The position numbers were made by a program, and so were the translations under genes. Shown piece after piece: positions 38,483 through 41,465 of a stretch of DNA of 41,465 nt. The stretch lies in assembly GCF_030409335.1 (NCBI RefSeq), contig NZ_JAUFPN010000190.1, positions 1-41,465 on the forward strand. Reading direction: 5' to 3'. The notes under the pieces were generated by a model. The model saw nothing but the letters and a program-made list of their open reading frames with translations. It searched no databases and had not been told where the DNA came from. The first letter of the stretch is position 1. Each line of letters begins with the position of its first letter. The stretch is from Paeniroseomonas aquatica (GTDB lineage Bacteria; Pseudomonadota; Alphaproteobacteria; Acetobacterales; Acetobacteraceae).

Positions 38483-39469
38483 CTACCGGGCCAGGTTCAG
38501 CAGCGGTTCGCCGCGCGCCCAGCGGCCGAGGTTGCCGCAGAACTGGGCGGCGACCCGTTCCGGCAGCCCGTCGCTCGCCGCCGCGCTGTGCGGGGAGACG
38601 ATGACGTTGGGGAGATCCCAGAAGGGACTCTCGGCCGGCAGCGGCTCCAGCGCGAAGACATCGAGGAAGGCGCCGGCGAGATGGCCGGCGCGCAGCGCGG
38701 CGAGCAGGTCGTCCTCCACCACGATGCCGCCGCGGGCGACGTTCACCAAATGGCGCCCGGGCGGCAGCAGGGCCAGGGCGCGGGCATCGATCAGGCCGCG
38801 CGTCGTCTCGGTCAGCGGGCAGGCGAGAATCAGCCAGTCGGTCCGCGGCAGCAGCGCCGGCAGGGCGGCGAAGGGTGCGGTGGCGGCGAAGCCTGGCGGC
38901 GGGGTGGCGGCGGCATCGCGGCGGATACCGGTGGTGCGCAGCCCGAAGGCGCCGCAGAGCCGGGCGATCTCCTGACCGATCGGGCCGGTGCCGAGGATCA
39001 GCGCCGACTGGCCGTCGATGTCGCGCGGCTCGGCGCCGGCATAGAGCGGCTCCCAGGCGCGGCGCCGCTGCGCCTCGGCGATGCGCGGCAGGCCGCGGGC
39101 CAGCGCCAGCAGGCCGGTGACGGCGGTGGTCGCCACCGCACCGGCGCTGGCGCCGGCGGAATTGGTCAGGGTCAGGCCGCGGGCGAGCATGGCCTGGTAG
39201 GGCGCCATGTCGGTGCCGGCGGAGAAGGTCTGCACCCAGCGGAGGTCGGGGCTGGCGGCCAGCAGGTCGAGGAAGCGCCGGAAGCGGGCGGTCAGGTTGA
39301 AGCGGGTGCCGCCGACGAAGAGGTCGCGGGTGACGAAGGCGACCTCGGCGCCGGCGGTCTCCGGCAGCGGCCCGTCCGGCGGCACGGGGACGAGCTGCAC
39401 GGCGGGCACGGCGGCGCGGATGCGCTCGCCGTGCCGCACCGCCGCGACGTCGGACAGCAGGAGCTTCAT
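38483..39469 (-). CDS. D-2-hydroxyacid dehydrogenase (NAD(P)-dependent)
   Basis: A 328-residue oxidoreductase of the D-isomer-specific family, interconverting 2-oxo and D-2-hydroxy acids. The NAD-binding motif is ILGTGPIGQEIARL (about 145-158). The catalytic arginine lies in LVNVARGGIVVEDD, the glutamate in DVFALEPLP and the histidine in VIVSPHSAA. The N-terminal substrate domain has the usual LRWVQTFSAGTDM. The ATG at 39469 shares one base with the stop of the class II aldolase gene (TGATG), so the two are coupled. The substrate is unknown; the context suggests a sugar-acid or hydroxyacid fragment released by the aldolase. Confidence 0.9.
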   Translation of the reverse strand: MKLLLSDVAAVRHGERIRAAVPAVQLVPVPPDGPLPETAGAEVAFVTRDLFVGGTRFNLTARFRRFLDLLAASPDLRWVQTFSAGTDMAPYQAMLARGLTLTNSAGASAGAVATTAVTGLLALARGLPRIAEAQRRRAWEPLYAGAEPRDIDGQSALILGTGPIGQEIARLCGAFGLRTTGIRRDAAATPPPGFAATAPFAALPALLPRTDWLILACPLTETTRGLIDARALALLPPGRHLVNVARGGIVVEDDLLAALRAGHLAGAFLDVFALEPLPAESPFWDLPNVIVSPHSAAASDGLPERVAAQFCGNLGRWARGEPLLNLAR

Positions 39470-40254
39470 CAATCGCGGTAGCTGGGGTCGATCCGGTCCA
39501 GCTTGCGCAGCAGCGCCGGCCAGTCGAGCACGCCGAAGGGGCGGCGGGTCTTCGGCTGGTAGTTCTGGTAGGTCTTCTCGACCACCTCCTCCGGCACCTT
39601 GATCATCGGGCTGTTGCAGGACATGGCGGCGATCTGCGTCTTGCAGGACAGCTCCAGCCGGTGCAGCGCGTTGAAGGCCTCGGCGATGGTGTTGCCGACG
39701 GTGAGCAGGCCGTGGTTGCGCAGGATCATCGCGTTGTTGTCGCCGAGGTCGGCGACCAGCTTGTCCTGCATCTCGAGGTCGAGCACCACGCCGCCGAAGT
39801 CGTGGTAGCTGATATGGGCGAAGCGCATGCTGGTTTGCGTGTTCGGCAGCAGGCCGCATTCCAGGGTCGAGACCGCCATGCCGGCCCAGGTATGGGTATG
39901 GGCGACGCAGGCGATCTCGTGCTTGGCCTTGTGGATCGCCGAGTGGATCACGAAGCCGGCGCGGTTCACGCCGTAGTCCTGGCCCGGGAATTCCGGCTTC
40001 AGCAGGATGTTGCCGTCGTAGTCGATCTTGATGAGCGAGGAGGCGGTGATCTCCTCGTAGAGCATGCCGTAGGCATTGATGAGGAAGGAATCCTCGCCGG
40101 GCACCCGGACCGAGACGTGGTTGGCGATGAGGTCGTTCATCTCGTAGTGGGCCACCAGCCGGTAGCAGGCGGCGAGGTCGACGCGGGCCTGCCACTCGGC
40201 CGGGCTGACCTTGTGGCGCATCGAGGGGATTCGGTATTCGGTGCTGTCGAGCAT
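39469..40254 (-). CDS. Class II aldolase/adducin-family protein
   Basis: A 261-residue zinc enzyme. ANHVSVRVPGEDSFLIN is the N-terminal substrate-phosphate-like region. VAHTHTWAGMA gives the His-x-His zinc pair (near residue 120), and LRNHGLLTVG the third histidine. Related enzymes include fuculose or rhamnulose phosphate aldolases and many uncharacterised proteins lacking phosphate-binding residues; I cannot choose the substrate. GGAAAGGAAA precedes the ATG at 40254. It is directly followed by the hydroxyacid dehydrogenase with a one-base overlap. The upstream enoyl-CoA hydratase gene ends 72 bases before its start on the same strand. Confidence 0.9.
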   Translation of the reverse strand: MLDSTEYRIPSMRHKVSPAEWQARVDLAACYRLVAHYEMNDLIANHVSVRVPGEDSFLINAYGMLYEEITASSLIKIDYDGNILLKPEFPGQDYGVNRAGFVIHSAIHKAKHEIACVAHTHTWAGMAVSTLECGLLPNTQTSMRFAHISYHDFGGVVLDLEMQDKLVADLGDNNAMILRNHGLLTVGNTIAEAFNALHRLELSCKTQIAAMSCNSPMIKVPEEVVEKTYQNYQPKTRRPFGVLDWPALLRKLDRIDPSYRD

Positions 40255-40326
40255 GGCGGTTTCCTTTCCGGTGGACGCGGCTTGGGGCCTATCGGGCACC
40301 CTGGACGGTCGATTGTCCAGATGCCT

Positions 40327-41130
40327 TCAGCGACCCTTGAACTGCGGCTTGCGCTTCTCGGCGAAGGCGGCGGTGGCCTCGCGGTGGTCCTCGGTCGCGC
40401 CGACCACCGCGGCGCAGCTCGCGGCCATCGAGAGCGCGTCGCGGAAATTGCTGGTCTCGCCCTGCTGCACCAGCCGCTTCATCAGCCGGATGCCGACCGT
40501 CGGGCCATTGGCCAGGCGTTCCGCCACCGAATAGGTATGCGCCATGAGCTGGTCGTCGGGGACGCATTTGTTCACCAGGCCGATCCGCTCGGCCTCCGGC
40601 GCGCCGACGAAGTCGCCGAGCCAGAGCATCTCGAGCGCCTTCGGCCGGCCGACCAGCCGCGGCAGCATCCAGGCGCCGCCGTCGCCGGCGACGAAGCCGA
40701 CCTTGATGTAGGTCTCGGCGAAGCGGGCGCTCTCGGCCGCGAAGCGCAGGTCGCCCATCAGCGCCATGTCCATGCCCGCGCCGGTGGCGGCGCCGTTGAC
40801 CGCGACGATATAGGGCTTGTCCAGCTCCATCAGCGTCAGCGGGATGCGGTGGACGTGGTCGGTCAGGTACTTGGCGCGGTCCCAGGGCTGCTGCCCGCCG
40901 GCGGTATTGGCGGCCATGCGCTTCACGTCGCCGCCCGAGCAGAAGATCCGCCCGGCGCCGGTCAGCACCACGGCGCGGATGGCGTCGTCGAGGATGCATT
41001 CGCGCAGCGCGCGTTCCCACTGGCCCAGCATCTCGGTGGTGAAGGCGTTGCCGCTGTCCGGCCGATTCAGGGTGATGGTGGCGATGCCGCCGGTGGTCTC
41101 GAACAGCAGTTCGCTGGTGGGCTCGGTCAT
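40327..41130 (-). CDS. Enoyl-CoA hydratase/isomerase family protein
   Basis: A 267-residue crotonase-fold enzyme. The two oxyanion-hole segments are FCSGGDVKRMA (about 62-72) and AVNGAATGAGMDMALMGD (about 105-122). GDGGAWMLPRLVGRPKALEM is the region that usually carries the catalytic acid, here with Asp-Gly-Gly, and APEAERIGLVN follows. It should act on a CoA thioester in the cytoplasm; hydratase or isomerase activity cannot be decided. The start at 41130 overlaps the end of the upstream acyl-CoA dehydrogenase-like gene (ATGA), consistent with a beta-oxidation-like pair. Confidence 0.92.
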   Translation of the reverse strand: MTEPTSELLFETTGGIATITLNRPDSGNAFTTEMLGQWERALRECILDDAIRAVVLTGAGRIFCSGGDVKRMAANTAGGQQPWDRAKYLTDHVHRIPLTLMELDKPYIVAVNGAATGAGMDMALMGDLRFAAESARFAETYIKVGFVAGDGGAWMLPRLVGRPKALEMLWLGDFVGAPEAERIGLVNKCVPDDQLMAHTYSVAERLANGPTVGIRLMKRLVQQGETSNFRDALSMAASCAAVVGATEDHREATAAFAEKRKPQFKGR

Positions 41131-41465
41131 GGGGCGTTTCCTTTGGGGGTGCTTCCTCTGGCCGGCATCTTGCCTCCATCCGTGAGCAACGGCCACAGCC
41201 CCTCCGGCCCGGCCGCCCGGGCGGCGGCCCCGATCCAGCCGGCCCAGGCCGCCTCGCCGCCGAATTCCGCCTGCCAGGACCGCAGCCGGCGGACCAGCGG
41301 CCCGAGCGGCAGGTCGGGCGCCAGCCCGGCGGCGCCGAACAGCCGCTCCGCCAGCGCGGCGCCGCGGAGCGCCGCGGCCGAGGCCCGCTGCTTGGCGCAG
41401 GCGATGGCGAAGGCGGCCAACGCGCTCTCGGCCGCCCTGGTCGCGGCGGCGACCGCCGCCCGGGC
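41127..41465 (-). CDS. Acyl-CoA dehydrogenase-like protein, C-terminal end (5' part outside window)
   Basis: An open frame runs from the window edge to a TGA at 41127-41129; 112 residues are visible. Alanine-rich helices and the segment LGPLVRRLRSWQAEFGGE resemble the C-terminal helical bundle of acyl-CoA dehydrogenases, which often have an RRLW-type motif there. No flavin-binding or catalytic residues lie in the visible part, so the call depends on this resemblance and on the ATGA overlap with the enoyl-CoA hydratase gene. The last residues (KMPARGSTPKGNAP) are a polar tail. Confidence 0.6.
   Translation of the reverse strand, partial: ARAAVAAATRAAESALAAFAIACAKQRASAAALRGAALAERLFGAAGLAPDLPLGPLVRRLRSWQAEFGGEAAWAGWIGAAARAAGPEGLWPLLTDGGKMPARGSTPKGNAP

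Noticed and set aside
38478-38490. CCCGG-CTA-CCGGG hairpin between the Bug receptor and hydroxyacid dehydrogenase genes
   Set aside because: Only five base pairs in very GC-rich DNA; likely chance.
1-41465. tRNA, rRNA, CRISPR array, insertion sequence or integrase
   Set aside because: None recognised on either strand; no cloverleaf-like or spaced-repeat pattern, no transposase motif, and base composition is even apart from short promoter regions.

Overview
This is a 41.5 kb piece of a very GC-rich bacterial chromosome, fully packed with genes and open at both ends. It looks alphaproteobacterial, most likely Acetobacteraceae (Roseomonas-like). The reasons are the base composition, four Bug/TctC-type periplasmic receptors, two HWE/HisKA_2 histidine kinases, the DUF2849-cysI-DUF934 gene order, and a promoter matching the alphaproteobacterial general stress sigma factor EcfG. 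This placement is inference; there is no rRNA or other marker gene. I saw no tRNA, rRNA, CRISPR array, insertion sequence or prophage.

Left part (1-11.6 kb): the 3' end of an sbcC-like gene; a translationally coupled isochorismatase-like hydrolase and asparaginase-like gene; a phosphonate-type ABC transporter operon (phnD-phnC-phnD-phnE-phnE) behind a four-unit Pho box; an HWE histidine kinase; a Bug receptor; and a TerC-family membrane protein.

Middle (11.9-24.9 kb): tatA followed by methionine-salvage genes mtnB-mtnD-mtnC; a nucleoside deaminase coupled to a Bug receptor; corA overlapping a DUF922 HExxH protein; a catalase-fold protein; an acetamidase/formamidase; a small membrane protein; an alkaline-phosphatase-superfamily enzyme; an SDR; and an acyl-CoA synthetase overlapping a tandem PPC/DUF296 protein.

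Right part (24.9-41.5 kb): an exported Mn-type superoxide dismutase; a solitary ABC ATPase whose catalytic motifs are nearly all degenerate; a stress-promoter operon of a DUF883 protein and a holin/YqjE-like membrane protein; a small conserved unknown; a sulfite-reduction operon (DUF2849-cysI-DUF934) that ends in a Bug receptor and diverges from the siroheme methyltransferase gene; a GAF/HisKA_2 kinase; an MFS carrier; a DUF4139 protein; another Bug receptor; and a catabolic cluster of hydroxyacid dehydrogenase, class II aldolase, enoyl-CoA hydratase and the end of an acyl-CoA dehydrogenase.

The window mainly reflects nutrient scavenging (phosphonate/phosphate, carboxylates, amides, sulfur), oxidative and general stress, and organic-acid catabolism. 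The most striking non-genic signals are the Pho box, the EcfG-type promoter, inverted repeats holding both stop codons at convergent gene ends, a tandem G-rich repeat, and two genes whose only sensible start is a CTG overlapping the upstream TGA.
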